64,000 bases of DNA from Paracidovorax wautersii (lineage in GTDB: Bacteria; Pseudomonadota; Gammaproteobacteria; Burkholderiales; Burkholderiaceae_C), in assembly GCA_009912175.1 (NCBI GenBank), contig WNDQ01000014.1:1-64000 (forward strand), in the 5' to 3' direction. The translations under genes and the position numbers were made by a program. The first letter of the stretch is position 1. Each line of letters starts with the position of its first letter. Positions 47,306-58,781 of this stretch are shown one piece after another. The notes under the pieces are model-generated. The model ran no database searches. It was not told the origin of the DNA and saw only the letters and a program-made list of their open reading frames with translations.

Positions 47306-48955
47306 ATGGCAGGTTTTCTGGAGAAGGAGCGCACCATCGCGCAGCCAGGGTTCAACCGCTGGCTGGTGCCGCCGGCGGCGCTCGCCATCCATTTGTACAT
47401 CGGCATGGCCTACGGGTTTTCCGTGTTCTGGCTGCCGCTGTCCAAGGCCTTGCAGACGGCGGGCACTGGCGCGCAGACCTGCGCGGCCGACATGAGCTTC
47501 TTTGCCGAGCTGTTCGCCACCAGCTGCGACTGGCGCATCGCCTCGCTGGGCTGGATGTACACGCTGTTCTTCGTGTTCCTGGGCTGTTCCGCGGCGATCT
47601 GGGGCGGCTGGCTTGAACGTGTGGGTCCGCGCAAGGTCGGCGTCATCAGCGCGCTGTGCTGGTGCGGCGGCATGCTGCTGTCGGCACTGGGCATCTACAG
47701 CCACCAGTTCTGGCTGATGATCCTCGGCTCGGGCGTGATCGGCGGTATCGGGCTGGGGCTGGGCTACATCTCGCCGGTGTCGACCCTCATCAAGTGGTTC
47801 CCGGACAAGCGCGGCATGGCCATCATGGGCTTTGGCGGCGGCGCCATGATCGGCTCGCCGCTGGCCGTCGAGCTGATGAAGTTCTTCTCCACCCCGACCG
47901 ACGTCGGCGTGGCGCAGACCTTTCTGGTCATGGGCCTGATCTGCTTCGCCTTCATGCTGGCCGGCGCGCTGGGCTACCGCGTGCCGCCCACGGGCTGGAC
48001 GCCGTCGGGCTGGACCGCGCCGGCCGCGGCCGTCAGCAACACCATGATCACGCGCCGCCACGTGCACGTGAAGAAGGTCTGGGGCATCCCGCAGTTCTGG
48101 CTGATCTGGACCGTGCTGTGCATGAACGTGAGCGCGGGCATCGGCGTGATCGGCATGGCTTCGCCCATGCTGCAGGAAGTCTTCGGCGGCGCGCTGGTCG
48201 GCCTGCAAAAGCCGTTCACCGAACTGGGCAAGGACGAACTGGCGGCCATCGCGGCCGTGGCCGGCGGCTTCACCGCGCTGCTGTCGCTGTTCAACATCGG
48301 CGGGCGTTTCTTCTGGGCCAGCCTGTCGGACAAGCTGGGCCGCAAGATGACCTACGTGGTGTTCTTCGTGCTGGGCGGCCTGCTGTACGCCAGCATCCCG
48401 TCGAGCGCGTCGGCCGGCAGCCAACTGCTGTTCGTGGCGGCCTTCTGCATCATCCTGAGCATGTACGGCGGCGGCTTTGCCACCGTGCCCGCCTACCTGG
48501 CCGACCTGTTCGGCACCCAGCACGTGGGCGCCATCCACGGCCGTCTGCTCACCGCCTGGGCCACGGCCGGCATCCTGGGCCCGGTGGTCGTCAACTACAT
48601 GCGTGAATACCAGCTGGGACTGGGCCTGCCGCGCGATCAGGTGTACAACCAGACCATGTACATCCTGGTGGGCATGCTGGTCGTCGGGCTGATCGCCAAC
48701 CTGCTGGTGCGACCGATTGCCGACAAACACTTCATGTCGGACGAAGAACTGGCGCACGAAAAGCAGCTCGCGCACGAGAAGGCGGCGGCGTCGGCCGCTG
48801 AGCTGACGGCGCGTCCCGGCGCCGGTGGGTCTGTGGCCGCCGCCGTGCAGCCGGTCAGCCCGACCTGGGTGGCGCTGGCCTGGGGCGCGGTGCTGATCCC
48901 CCTGGCCTGGGGCATCTACAAGACGCTGCTGAGCGCGACCAAGTTCTTCCATTGA
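47306..48955 (+). CDS. OxlT-like MFS antiporter (oxalate/formate family)
   Basis: A 549-residue MFS carrier with about 12-13 hydrophobic helices and the OxlT-family beginning (LVPPAALAIHLYIGMAYGFSVFW). A cytoplasmic Ala/Glu-rich insert lies near residue 495 and a final helix near 525. Members exchange oxalate and formate or carry similar acids. A GGAG site precedes the ATG. The gene is followed after 74 bp by a molybdopterin oxidoreductase of the FdhF/YdeP family, suggesting import or exchange of the enzyme's substrate. The substrate is not provable from sequence. Confidence 0.9.
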   Translation: MAGFLEKERTIAQPGFNRWLVPPAALAIHLYIGMAYGFSVFWLPLSKALQTAGTGAQTCAADMSFFAELFATSCDWRIASLGWMYTLFFVFLGCSAAIWGGWLERVGPRKVGVISALCWCGGMLLSALGIYSHQFWLMILGSGVIGGIGLGLGYISPVSTLIKWFPDKRGMAIMGFGGGAMIGSPLAVELMKFFSTPTDVGVAQTFLVMGLICFAFMLAGALGYRVPPTGWTPSGWTAPAAAVSNTMITRRHVHVKKVWGIPQFWLIWTVLCMNVSAGIGVIGMASPMLQEVFGGALVGLQKPFTELGKDELAAIAAVAGGFTALLSLFNIGGRFFWASLSDKLGRKMTYVVFFVLGGLLYASIPSSASAGSQLLFVAAFCIILSMYGGGFATVPAYLADLFGTQHVGAIHGRLLTAWATAGILGPVVVNYMREYQLGLGLPRDQVYNQTMYILVGMLVVGLIANLLVRPIADKHFMSDEELAHEKQLAHEKAAASAAELTARPGAGGSVAAAVQPVSPTWVALAWGAVLIPLAWGIYKTLLSATKFFH

Positions 48956-49029
48956 GATCGGCAGGCCGGCAAGCCTGCCCCCCGCGCCGTGCTCTTGGCG
49001 GAGCGCGGCGCTGCCAAGGAGAGAGCCCC

Positions 49030-51381
<2,352 letters not shown>

Positions 51382-51409
51382 GGCCGGCCGCGGTGCTAAG
51401 CTGCCCGCC

Positions 51410-51772
51410 ATGACCGTGGATACGCAAGCCGACTCCCGCCAGGCGCTGCTCGATGAACTCGCTGGCATCGACGAACTGGCGCTGGCCATCCTGTGCGAAC
51501 TGGGCGAGGTGCCATCGCCCGGCGGCATGTCGCTGCCGCGCCTGGGCAAGCGGCTGGGGCAGGGCGCGAGCGTGCTGCTGCGCCAGCTCACCGCCATGAG
51601 CGCCGCCACCGTCGCGGGTGTGCCCGGCCCGGGCTGGGTGCGGGTGGCGCAAGACGAGGAACGCTGGCTGGCCTTCATCACCGAGGCCGGCAGCGCGCAG
51701 CGCGACCGCTGGCTGGCGGTGCTGGCACAAGCGCAGGCCTTGCACGCTGATGCCGTGGAGCGCGCGCCATGA
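51410..51772 (+). CDS. Small hypothetical protein between ydeP-like and fdhD genes
   Basis: A 120-residue protein of unknown function. Residues 14-95 read like a small winged helix (LALAILCELGEVPSPGGMSL, then LPRLGKRLGQGASVLLRQL) and the end is helical. Its stop overlaps the fdhD start by 4 bp (ATGA), so it is co-translated with fdhD and probably belongs to the molybdoenzyme operon. No DNA-binding signature is strong enough to name it a regulator. Confidence 0.7.
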   Translation: MTVDTQADSRQALLDELAGIDELALAILCELGEVPSPGGMSLPRLGKRLGQGASVLLRQLTAMSAATVAGVPGPGWVRVAQDEERWLAFITEAGSAQRDRWLAVLAQAQALHADAVERAP

Positions 51773-52647
51773 CCGCGCCGCTGGTGCCGCAACGTGTGCA
51801 GCGGCTGGCGCGCGGTCCGGCCTTGCCGGAAACCGTGGACGACGTGGTGGCGGCCGAAGTGCCGGTCGCGCTGGTCTTCAACGGCATCTCGCACGCCGTG
51901 ATGATGGCCACGCCGCAGGATCTGGAAGACTTCGCGCTGGGGTTTGCGCTCAGCGAAGGGCTGATCGACACGCCCGCCGATTGCCGTGGCATCGAAGCCC
52001 AGGCCACGGTGGCCTGCGGCGACGAGGCCCACGAACTGCCCGCCGGCACCGAGGCCTGCGAAGTGCACCTGGACATCGCCGCCCACTGCTTTGCACGGCT
52101 CAAGGCGCGCCGCCGCGCGCTGGCCGGGCGCACCGGCTGCGGCGTGTGCGGCATCGACAGCCTGGAGGGCCTGGACCTGGAGCCCGAACGCGTGGCCGTG
52201 CCGGCCTGGGCCGCGGGCCTGTCGGTCGAGACCGTGCTCGACGCCTTCGACGCCATGCCCGCGCAACAAACCCTCAACCGCCAGGCCGGCGCCGTCCACG
52301 CGGCCGGCTGGGCGCGGCCCGACGGCACGCTGGTCTAGGTGCTGGAAGACGTGGGCCGCCACAACGCGCTCGACAAGCTCATCGGCCGCCTGGCGCGCAC
52401 GGGCCAACTGCGGTTCCGTGAGGGCGGCGTGCTGGAAGGCAGCGTGGCCGCGCCCGAGCCGGCCCAGGGTTTTGTCGTGATGTCCAGCCGCGCCAGCTAC
52501 GAGCTGGTGCGCAAGTGCGCGCGCCTGCAGATCCCGGCGCTGGCCACCATCTCGGCGCCGACCTCGCTGGCCATCCGCATCGCCGAGCGCGCGCGCATGC
52601 AGCTCTGGGGCTTTTGCCGCGACCCGCGCGCGCGGCGCTACGTGTGA
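51769..52647 (+). pseudogene. fdhD: Formate dehydrogenase accessory protein FdhD, interrupted by an in-frame amber codon
   Basis: The full 293-codon frame matches FdhD, the sulfurtransferase that sulfurates the molybdenum cofactor of formate dehydrogenases. The essential CxxC lies at codons 124 and 127 (GCGVCG) and the C-terminal DVGRHNALDKL is well conserved. Codon 190 is TAG (52336-52338), splitting it into 189 and 103 codon pieces in one frame with no shift. The flanking sequence reads DGTLV-stop-VLEDVGRH, where relatives have an ordinary residue, so a single base change would explain it. Whether this is a real nonsense mutation or a sequence error is unresolved. If real, the adjacent oxidoreductase lacks its own maturation factor unless another fdhD exists. 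Confidence 0.8.
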
Positions 52648-52651
52648 GCGT

Positions 52652-53269
52652 TCAGGCGCGGCCGGTCTCGCGCCGCGCCGCTGGCGGGCGGAAGGCCTGG
52701 CAGACCTCGCCGCGCGTTTCCAGGTAAGGCCCGCCGATCAGGTCGATGCAGTAGGGCACGGCCGCGAAGATGCCGGGCACCGGCGTGCGGCCATCGTCGC
52801 CGCGCAAACCTTCCAGCGTCTGGCGGATGGACTTGGGCTGGCCCGGCAGGTTGATGATCAGCGCCCGCCCGCGGATCACCGCGACCTGGCGCGAGAGGAT
52901 GGCCGTGGGCACGAACTGCAGGCTGATCTGGCGCATCTGCTCGCCAAAACCAGGCATCACCTTGTCGGCCACGGCCAGTGTGGCTTCGGGCGTGACGTCG
53001 CGCGGCGCGGGCCCCGTGCCGCCTGTGGTCAGCACCAGCGCGCAGCCTTCGGCATCGACCAGCTCGGTCAGCGTCTGGCTGATCAGCGCCTGGTCGTCGG
53101 CGATCAGGCGTGGCACGAAGGCGACGGGGTTGTGCAGCGCGCTGCCCAGCCATTGCTGCAACGCGGGCAGGCCTTCGTCCTGGTAGACGCCGCTGGAGGC
53201 ACGGTCGCTGATCGAGACGATGCCGATACGCACCGGCTCGGCGGGAGCGGCGGTCGTGGCGGCTGTCAT
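52652..53269 (-). CDS. mog: Molybdopterin adenylyltransferase
   Basis: A 205-residue enzyme that adenylates molybdopterin before metal insertion. It carries the MoaB/Mog signature TTGGTGPAPRDVTPEAT, IGIVSISDR at the start, and a GRALIINLPGQP loop. Length fits Mog (about 195). It is convergent with fdhD after 4 bp and overlaps yjgA by 4 bp, the typical betaproteobacterial order. It provides cofactor for the neighbouring molybdoenzyme but serves others as well. Confidence 0.92.
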   Translation of the reverse strand: MTAATTAAPAEPVRIGIVSISDRASSGVYQDEGLPALQQWLGSALHNPVAFVPRLIADDQALISQTLTELVDAEGCALVLTTGGTGPAPRDVTPEATLAVADKVMPGFGEQMRQISLQFVPTAILSRQVAVIRGRALIINLPGQPKSIRQTLEGLRGDDGRTPVPGIFAAVPYCIDLIGGPYLETRGEVCQAFRPPAARRETGRA

Positions 53270-53943
53270 GCCTGGGGGGCGTCGGCCTCGTCGGCGGCGT
53301 CGTCCTGGTCGTCATCGCCGTCGGCTGCCCGCAGGGCCGCCTGCACGAGCTGGAAGATTTCGCGGTAGGCGCGGCCGTGGCGCGGTGTTTCGCCCGCCTC
53401 CAGCGCCTTGGCGGCGGCGGCATGGGCGGCTGCGTCCTTGCGCGCCTGGCGGATCAGCGCGCGCAGGGCCTGGATGTCGGTGTCCGGGTGGTCGGCCAGC
53501 CAGCGCTCGAGCGCCGCGTCGTCGGCGATCAGCCCGTCGCGCCATTGCTCGGCCAGGTGCAGGCGCAGGTTGTCCTGGGCCGAGCCCACGCGCTGTTCCT
53601 CCAGCGCGTCGAGGATGGCCTGGACCTGTTCGTCCTCGAGCTTGCGCATGAGCTTGCCGACGTACTGCATCTGGCGGCGCTTGCCTTCGAAGTTGGTGAT
53701 GCGTTTGGCCTCGGCCAGGGCCTCGACCAGTTTTTCGGGCAGGTCCAGCTTGTTGAAGAGGGCCGCGCGCAGCGTCAGCAGCTCGGCGCCCAGCTTTTGC
53801 AGCTCATCGCTCTCGCGCTTGAGGTCGGTGCGGCTGACATCGGTGTCGCCCTTGAGCTCGCGCTTGAGCTCGAGGTCGAGCTCGCTGCCTTCGGCCACGA
53901 ACTGGCCCCGCACAAAATAGCCTTTTTTTGGTTTTCTGGACAT
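53266..53943 (-). CDS. yjgA: Ribosome biogenesis factor YjgA/DarP
   Basis: A 225-residue helical protein of the DUF615 (YjgA, now DarP) family, associated with late assembly of the 50S subunit. The core LKRELKGDTDVSRTDLKRES..LQKLG and IRQARKDAAAH is family-like. The first 20 residues and the acidic C-terminus (DGDDDQDDAADEAD) extend past the E. coli length of 183. The stop overlaps the mog start (ATGA). It is divergent from pmbA, with a shared 107-bp gap. Confidence 0.9.
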   Translation of the reverse strand: MSRKPKKGYFVRGQFVAEGSELDLELKRELKGDTDVSRTDLKRESDELQKLGAELLTLRAALFNKLDLPEKLVEALAEAKRITNFEGKRRQMQYVGKLMRKLEDEQVQAILDALEEQRVGSAQDNLRLHLAEQWRDGLIADDAALERWLADHPDTDIQALRALIRQARKDAAAHAAAAKALEAGETPRHGRAYREIFQLVQAALRAADGDDDQDDAADEADAPQA

Positions 53944-54034
53944 GGAAATGGCGGCCCGTTAAGAGGCCGCGTGGGGATCTTCTGGAAGCGGAAAAACGAG
54001 AATGCCGACCGAAAACCCGGTCGGCGCAGACAAG

Positions 54035-54040
54035 TATGAT
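54035..54040 (+). promoter_or_regulatory. -10 box TATGAT immediately before pmbA
   Basis: TATGAT lies 10 bp upstream of the chosen pmbA ATG. If it is the real -10 element the transcript would start near 54047, giving a nearly leaderless mRNA. No clear -35 hexamer or Shine-Dalgarno was found. Confidence 0.35.
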
Positions 54041-54050
54041 AGTGGCCCAT

Positions 54051-55478
54051 ATGAAGAACCCCTCCAGCAAGAAGGCCAACCGCGCGGCGGCGACCCCGGC
54101 AGCGGCCGATTCGCATGCGGGTGCAGGCTTTGCCTACAGCCGCGATTTTTTTGCCGACCTGGTCGACCAGGCCCTGCGCCATGCGCACAAGCTGGGGGCC
54201 TCGCAGGCTGGCGCCGAGGTGTCCGAAGGCGCGGGCCTGGGCGTGTCGGTGCGGCGCGGCGAGCTGGAAACCGTCGAGCGCAACCGCGACAAGTCGCTGG
54301 GCGTGACGGTCTACCTGGGCCGCCGGCGCGGCAACGCCAGCACCTCCGATTTCTCGCGCACGGCGATCGAGCAGGCCGTGCAGGCCGCCTACGACATCGC
54401 GCGCTTCACGGCCGAGGACGAGGCCGCGGGCCTGCCCGACGAGCAGGACATCGCGCAGGCCCCGCCCGAGATCCCGCTGTTCTTCCCCTGGGACATCGAC
54501 GCCGAACGCGCTACGCAGATCGCGCTGGAATGCGAGGCCGCCGCGCTGGGTGTGGACAAACGCATCACCAACAGCGAAGGCGCGGGCGTGTCGGCCCAGC
54601 AGAGCCACTTCTACACCGGCCAGTGGCGCGACGGCCGCCTGTCGTTCGCGGGCGGCTACGCCAGCTCGCGCCACAGCCTGTCGGTCGCGCCGATTGCTGG
54701 GCGCGGCGCCAACATGCAGCGCGATGCCTGGTACAGCTCCAAGCGCGACCCGGCCGAGCTGGCGACGGCGCAGGCCGTGGGCCGCTACGCGGCCGAGCGC
54801 GCGCTCAGCCGCCTGAATTCACGCAAGATCGCCACCACGCAGTGCCCCGTGCTGTTCGAGTCGCCCCTGGCCGCCGGCCTGCTGGGCGCCTTCGTGCAGG
54901 GCATCAGCGGCGGCGCGCTCTACCGCAAGAGCACCTTTTTGCTCGACACGCTGGGCCAGCAGGTCTTTGCCGATCACATCGACGTCTTCGAAGATCCCTT
55001 CGTGCCCAAGGGCAAGGGCAGTTCGCCCTTCGACGAAGAGGGCGTGGCCGTGCGCGCGCGCCAGGTGGTGGACGCGGGCGTGGTGCAGGGCTACTTCCTG
55101 TCGAGCTATTCGGCGCGCAAGCTGGGCATGCGCACCACGGGCAACGCGGGCGGCAGCCACAACCTCACGCTCTCGAGCCGGCTGACCCGGCCGGGCGACG
55201 ACCTCGACGCCATGCTGCGCAAGCTGGGCACCGGCCTGTTCGTGACCGAGCTGATGGGCCAGGGCCTGAATTACGTGACGGGCGACTACTCGCGCGGGGC
55301 CAGCGGCTTCTGGGTCGAGAACGGCGTGATCCAGCACCCGGTCGAGGAGATCACCATCGCCCGCAACATGAAGGACATGTTCCGCCAGATCGTGGCGATC
55401 GGCGCGGACGCCTACAACTACGGCGCCAAGACGGTGGGCTCGATCCTGATCGAGCGCATGAAAGTGGCAGGGGCCTGA
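54051..55478 (+). CDS. pmbA: TldD/PmbA-family metalloprotease subunit PmbA (TldE)
   Basis: A 475-residue member of the TldD/TldE pair that matures or degrades modified peptides and, in E. coli, microcin B17 and CcdA. The family core RRGELETVERNRDKSLGVTVYLG lies near residue 65, and GNAGGSHNLTL, NYVTGDYSRGASGFWVENG and the late EEITIARNMKDM follow. The PmbA subunit lacks the metal-binding HExxxH of TldD, and I see none here. tldD is not adjacent. The alternative ATG at 54036 overlaps the -10 box, so 54051 is used. Confidence 0.93.
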   Translation: MKNPSSKKANRAAATPAAADSHAGAGFAYSRDFFADLVDQALRHAHKLGASQAGAEVSEGAGLGVSVRRGELETVERNRDKSLGVTVYLGRRRGNASTSDFSRTAIEQAVQAAYDIARFTAEDEAAGLPDEQDIAQAPPEIPLFFPWDIDAERATQIALECEAAALGVDKRITNSEGAGVSAQQSHFYTGQWRDGRLSFAGGYASSRHSLSVAPIAGRGANMQRDAWYSSKRDPAELATAQAVGRYAAERALSRLNSRKIATTQCPVLFESPLAAGLLGAFVQGISGGALYRKSTFLLDTLGQQVFADHIDVFEDPFVPKGKGSSPFDEEGVAVRARQVVDAGVVQGYFLSSYSARKLGMRTTGNAGGSHNLTLSSRLTRPGDDLDAMLRKLGTGLFVTELMGQGLNYVTGDYSRGASGFWVENGVIQHPVEEITIARNMKDMFRQIVAIGADAYNYGAKTVGSILIERMKVAGA

Positions 55479-55534
55479 TGGCCGCCCCGCAAGGCCAGCG
55501 GCGCCTGTCGGCCGAGAACCGGTAGGCGGGCGCC

Positions 55535-56842
55535 ATGGCCTTGTTCGACCCCAAGGCATTGCAGCCGGGCGTGGCGCGGCGCGAAGTCTTCGGCTGGGCG
55601 ATGTACGACTTCGCCAACTCGGGCTACACCACGGTCGTCATCACGGCCGTGTTCGCGGCGTATTTTGTGGGGGGCATTGCCGGCGGCGCGTCGTGAGCGA
55701 CGCTGGCGTGGACGTCGGCGCTGTCGCTGTCGTACGCGCTGGTCATGCTGACCATGCCCAGCCTGGGCGCCTACGCGGACCTGCGCGCGGCCAAGAAACG
55801 GCTGCTGGCCTGGACCACCATGGCCTGCGTGCTGACCACGGCGCTGCTGGCGCTCACGCCGTCCTTTGATGGCATGACCAAGGTCTGGGTGGCGATGGCG
55901 CTGATCGTGCTGTCCAACACCTTCTATTCCTACGGCGAGTCACTCTGCGCATCCTTCCTGCCCGAGCTGGCACGGCCCGAAGCCATGGGCCGAGTCAGCG
56001 GCTGGGGCTGGGCCTGGGGCTACATCGGCGGCATGCTGGTGCTGGGCATCTGCCTGGCCTACGTGCTGTGGGCGCAGTCGCGCGGGCTGCGGGCCGACCA
56101 CTTCGTGCCTGTCACGCTGCTGATCACGGCCGTGCTCTACGGCGCGGCGGCGTGCGTGACGTTCGCCTTGCTCAAGGAGCGCGCGCAACCGCAGGCCCAG
56201 GCGCTGTCGGGTGCGGCGGCTGGCGCGACGCGCTGGCGCGGCTGCGCCAGACCTGGTCGCACGCGCGCCAGTACACCGACTTCTGCTGGCTGCTGGCCTG
56301 CACCGTGGCCTACCAGGGCGGCGTGGCCGTGGCGATCACGCTGGCGGCCATCTATGCCGAGCAGGTGATCGGCTTCGTCCAGCACGAGACCATGGTGCTG
56401 ATCTTCGCGCTCAACCTGGCGGCCGCCGCGGGCGCTTTTGCGTTCGGCTACGGGCAGGACAGGCTGGGGCACAAGCGTGCGCTGGGCCTGACCATCGTGG
56501 GCTGGATCGCCACCTGCCTGATCGCCGCATGGGCGACCACCAAGGGGCAGTTCTGGTGGGCCGCGGCCATTGCCGGCCTGTGCATGGGCAGCAGCCAGTC
56601 GGCCAGCCGCTCGGGCGGGGCTGTTCGCCCCGCCCGAGCGGCTGGCCGAATTCTTCGGGCTGTGGACGCTGGCCACGCGGCTGGCCAGCATCATCGGGCC
56701 GCTGAGCTACGGCCTGATCACCTACGCGGCCGGTGGCAACCAGCGTGTGGCCATCCTGGCGACCAGCGGCCTGTTCGTGCTGGGGCTGGCGCTGCTGGCG
56801 CCGATCAACGTGGCGCGCGGCCGCGAGGCGCAGCGCCAGTGA
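55535..56842 (+). pseudogene. UMF1-type MFS transporter with a stop codon and two frameshifts
   Basis: The residual coding sequence resembles the UMF1/Atg22-like MFS family (about 435 codons). It begins REVFGWAMYDFANSGYTTVV. Codon 54 is TGA at 55694-55696, where the family has Trp (GGAS-W-ATLAWT), a TGG to TGA change. Near 56205-56225 the frame shifts by one missing base (TRWRGC versus WRDALARL). Near 56610-56620 an extra G in TCGGGCGGGG restores the first frame (SASR to AGLFAPPERLAEFF). The remaining helices are well conserved, so decay is recent or the bases are mis-called. The gene cannot make a full carrier as it stands. Confidence 0.82.
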
Positions 56843-56989
56843 CGTGCACGGATCGTGAACAGGTTCTAACTACCTGACGTCATAAGTAACTGGCGATTGA
56901 TTGGTTGGACCCGATCCACGGACGCACTAGAGTCCCGGTGTCTTCCGGCTCTCACCCTCCGGGCGCTGGCGCGCCCCGTGTTCGACCCC

Positions 56990-57925
56990 ATGGATTCGTC
57001 TTTCTCGCGCGATGGCGTCATCGATTGGCTACTGGGCAGTCTCAGCCTCGAAGCCTCGGTGTTCCATGCGGGCCGGTATTGCGGCGCCTGGCAGGCGTCG
57101 ACGGCGGGGCGATTGCTCGGCAGCTTCCATCTGGTGCTCGACGGGCGATGCTGGCTGCACCGGCCAGGGCAGGCGCCGCTGGCGCTGGGCGCGCGTGATG
57201 GCGTGCTGTTCCTGCGCGACGTGCCGCATCACCTCGGCCCCGATGCCGATCCACGGGCGCATGCCGCAGAGCCTCGCGCGTCGATGGTGCCGTTGGGGAC
57301 GGTCGGCGCGGGCGGCACGGGCCTGGCCTGCGGTTTTTTCCAGTTCCGAGGCGGCGTGGCCGGCCTGCTCATGGACGGCCTGCCCGACATGGTGGTGCTG
57401 CGCGCGGACGAGCCAGGCAGCGAGCGCGTGGCAACCTTGTTCGAGTTCGTGCAGGCCGAAGCAGGTGGGGATCCGGATCGCCCGTCGCCACTGCTGGCCC
57501 GGCTGGTTGAGCTGCTGTTTTTCTATGCCATCCGCCGCATCGCTGCCCGCGGCACCGGACCGGCCGGACTGTGGGCCCTGGCGCGCGCGCCGGAAATGGC
57601 GCCGCTGCTCGAGGGCTTGCTCGACCGCCCTGGCCAGGCCTGGTCGGTCGAGCAGATGGCCGCGCACGTCCACATGTCGCGCAGCAATTTCTGCCGCCGC
57701 TTTGGTGAGCTGTGCGGTCAGTCGCCCGCGGCTTTCCTGACGGTGCTGCGCATGCACGTGGCGGCCCAGCGCCTGGAGTCGGGCGAGAGCATCGAACGCG
57801 CGGCCGACCATGTCGGCTACCGCTCCAGCGCGGCGTTCAGCCGGGCCTTCAAGAAGGCAACGGGAGCCCAGCCCGGTGCCTGGCGCCGCGGCGGCCGCCA
57901 GGCAGGCGCACGCGTGCTGCAATAG
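56990..57925 (+). CDS. AraC-family transcriptional regulator with cupin sensor domain
   Basis: A 311-residue regulator. An N-terminal cupin-type AraC-binding domain (about 15-165, with HLVLDGRCWLHRPG and the VLFLRDVPHHLG strand) is followed by a C-terminal double HTH (about 205-300, with VHMSRSNFCRRFGELCG and the second ERAADHVGYRSSAAFSRAFKK). These cupin-6 AraC proteins usually control oxidoreductase or detoxification genes beside them. Here the convergent neighbour is the ABC-transporter operon, so it may control that or the decayed transporter upstream. The start at 56990 is chosen over 56897, which lies in the spacer. Confidence 0.85.
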   Translation: MDSSFSRDGVIDWLLGSLSLEASVFHAGRYCGAWQASTAGRLLGSFHLVLDGRCWLHRPGQAPLALGARDGVLFLRDVPHHLGPDADPRAHAAEPRASMVPLGTVGAGGTGLACGFFQFRGGVAGLLMDGLPDMVVLRADEPGSERVATLFEFVQAEAGGDPDRPSPLLARLVELLFFYAIRRIAARGTGPAGLWALARAPEMAPLLEGLLDRPGQAWSVEQMAAHVHMSRSNFCRRFGELCGQSPAAFLTVLRMHVAAQRLESGESIERAADHVGYRSSAAFSRAFKKATGAQPGAWRRGGRQAGARVLQ

Positions 57926-57977
57926 CCAATGGCGCGTCCGGCCCCCGTCTGCTCCCGCCGGCAGTGGCGGGACGGCA

Positions 57978-58781
57978 TCAGTCCTGGGGCGCCGCCCCGC
58001 GTGTCCACCGGCGCCAGGCCAGGCGTGCCAGCGCGTCGAGCGCATAGCCCAGCAGCCCGATGACGACGATGGTGGCCGTCAGTTCGTCATAGGCCAGGCG
58101 GTCGCGCGTGTCGAGGATGAAGTAGCCCAGCCCCGAGGACACGCCCAGCATTTCGGCCGGCACCAGCACGATCCACAGAATGCCCACGGCCAGGCGAAAG
58201 CCCGTGAGCACATGGGCGACCACGCCGGGCAGGATGACCTGCCGCAGTGTTTCGCCGCGTGTGGCGCTCAGGCTGCGTGCCAGCCGCAGCCAATGGGGGT
58301 CGAGCGCGGCGACCCCGGCGGCGGTGTTGAGCAGCACGGGCCAGACGGCCGCGAACACCAGCAGGAAGATCACCGGCGCATCGCCGATGCCCAGCGCCAT
58401 CACCGCCAGGGGCATCCACGACAGCGGCGAGATCATGCGCAGTAACTGCAGCAGTGGTGTGACGGCCAGGCGGAAAGTGGGCGACAGGCCCAGCGCCAGG
58501 CCGGCCGGCACGCCGATGAGCAGGGCCAGCAGCAGGCCGATCAGGACGCGCCGCAGGCTTGCGGCGATGTGGGGCCACAGCTCGCCACCCGCCAGCAGCG
58601 ACTGCAGCGCGGCTGCACTGGCCCCGGGCGAGAACGTGTGGGCGATGGGCGTGCGGGACGCCAGCGCGGCCACGCCCAGCTCCCACAGCGCCAGGGCCGC
58701 CAGCAGGCCGGCCCATGGCAAGAGGCGGCGTCCGAGCGCCCGGGCCGGGGCGGCCGCCACGGGGCCGGTGGCGGCGGCCAT
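57978..58781 (-). CDS. NitT/TauT-family ABC transporter permease
   Basis: A 267-residue inner-membrane permease with six predicted helices and the binding-protein-dependent transport motif (SATRGETLRQVILPG, the EAA loop that contacts the ATPase). It belongs to the sulfonate/nitrate/taurine group (SsuC, TauC, NrtB). It is the last gene of a minus-strand operon. Its ATG (58779-58781) overlaps the binding-protein stop (TGATG), so the two are coupled. Confidence 0.92.
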   Translation of the reverse strand: MAAATGPVAAAPARALGRRLLPWAGLLAALALWELGVAALASRTPIAHTFSPGASAAALQSLLAGGELWPHIAASLRRVLIGLLLALLIGVPAGLALGLSPTFRLAVTPLLQLLRMISPLSWMPLAVMALGIGDAPVIFLLVFAAVWPVLLNTAAGVAALDPHWLRLARSLSATRGETLRQVILPGVVAHVLTGFRLAVGILWIVLVPAEMLGVSSGLGYFILDTRDRLAYDELTATIVVIGLLGYALDALARLAWRRWTRGAAPQD

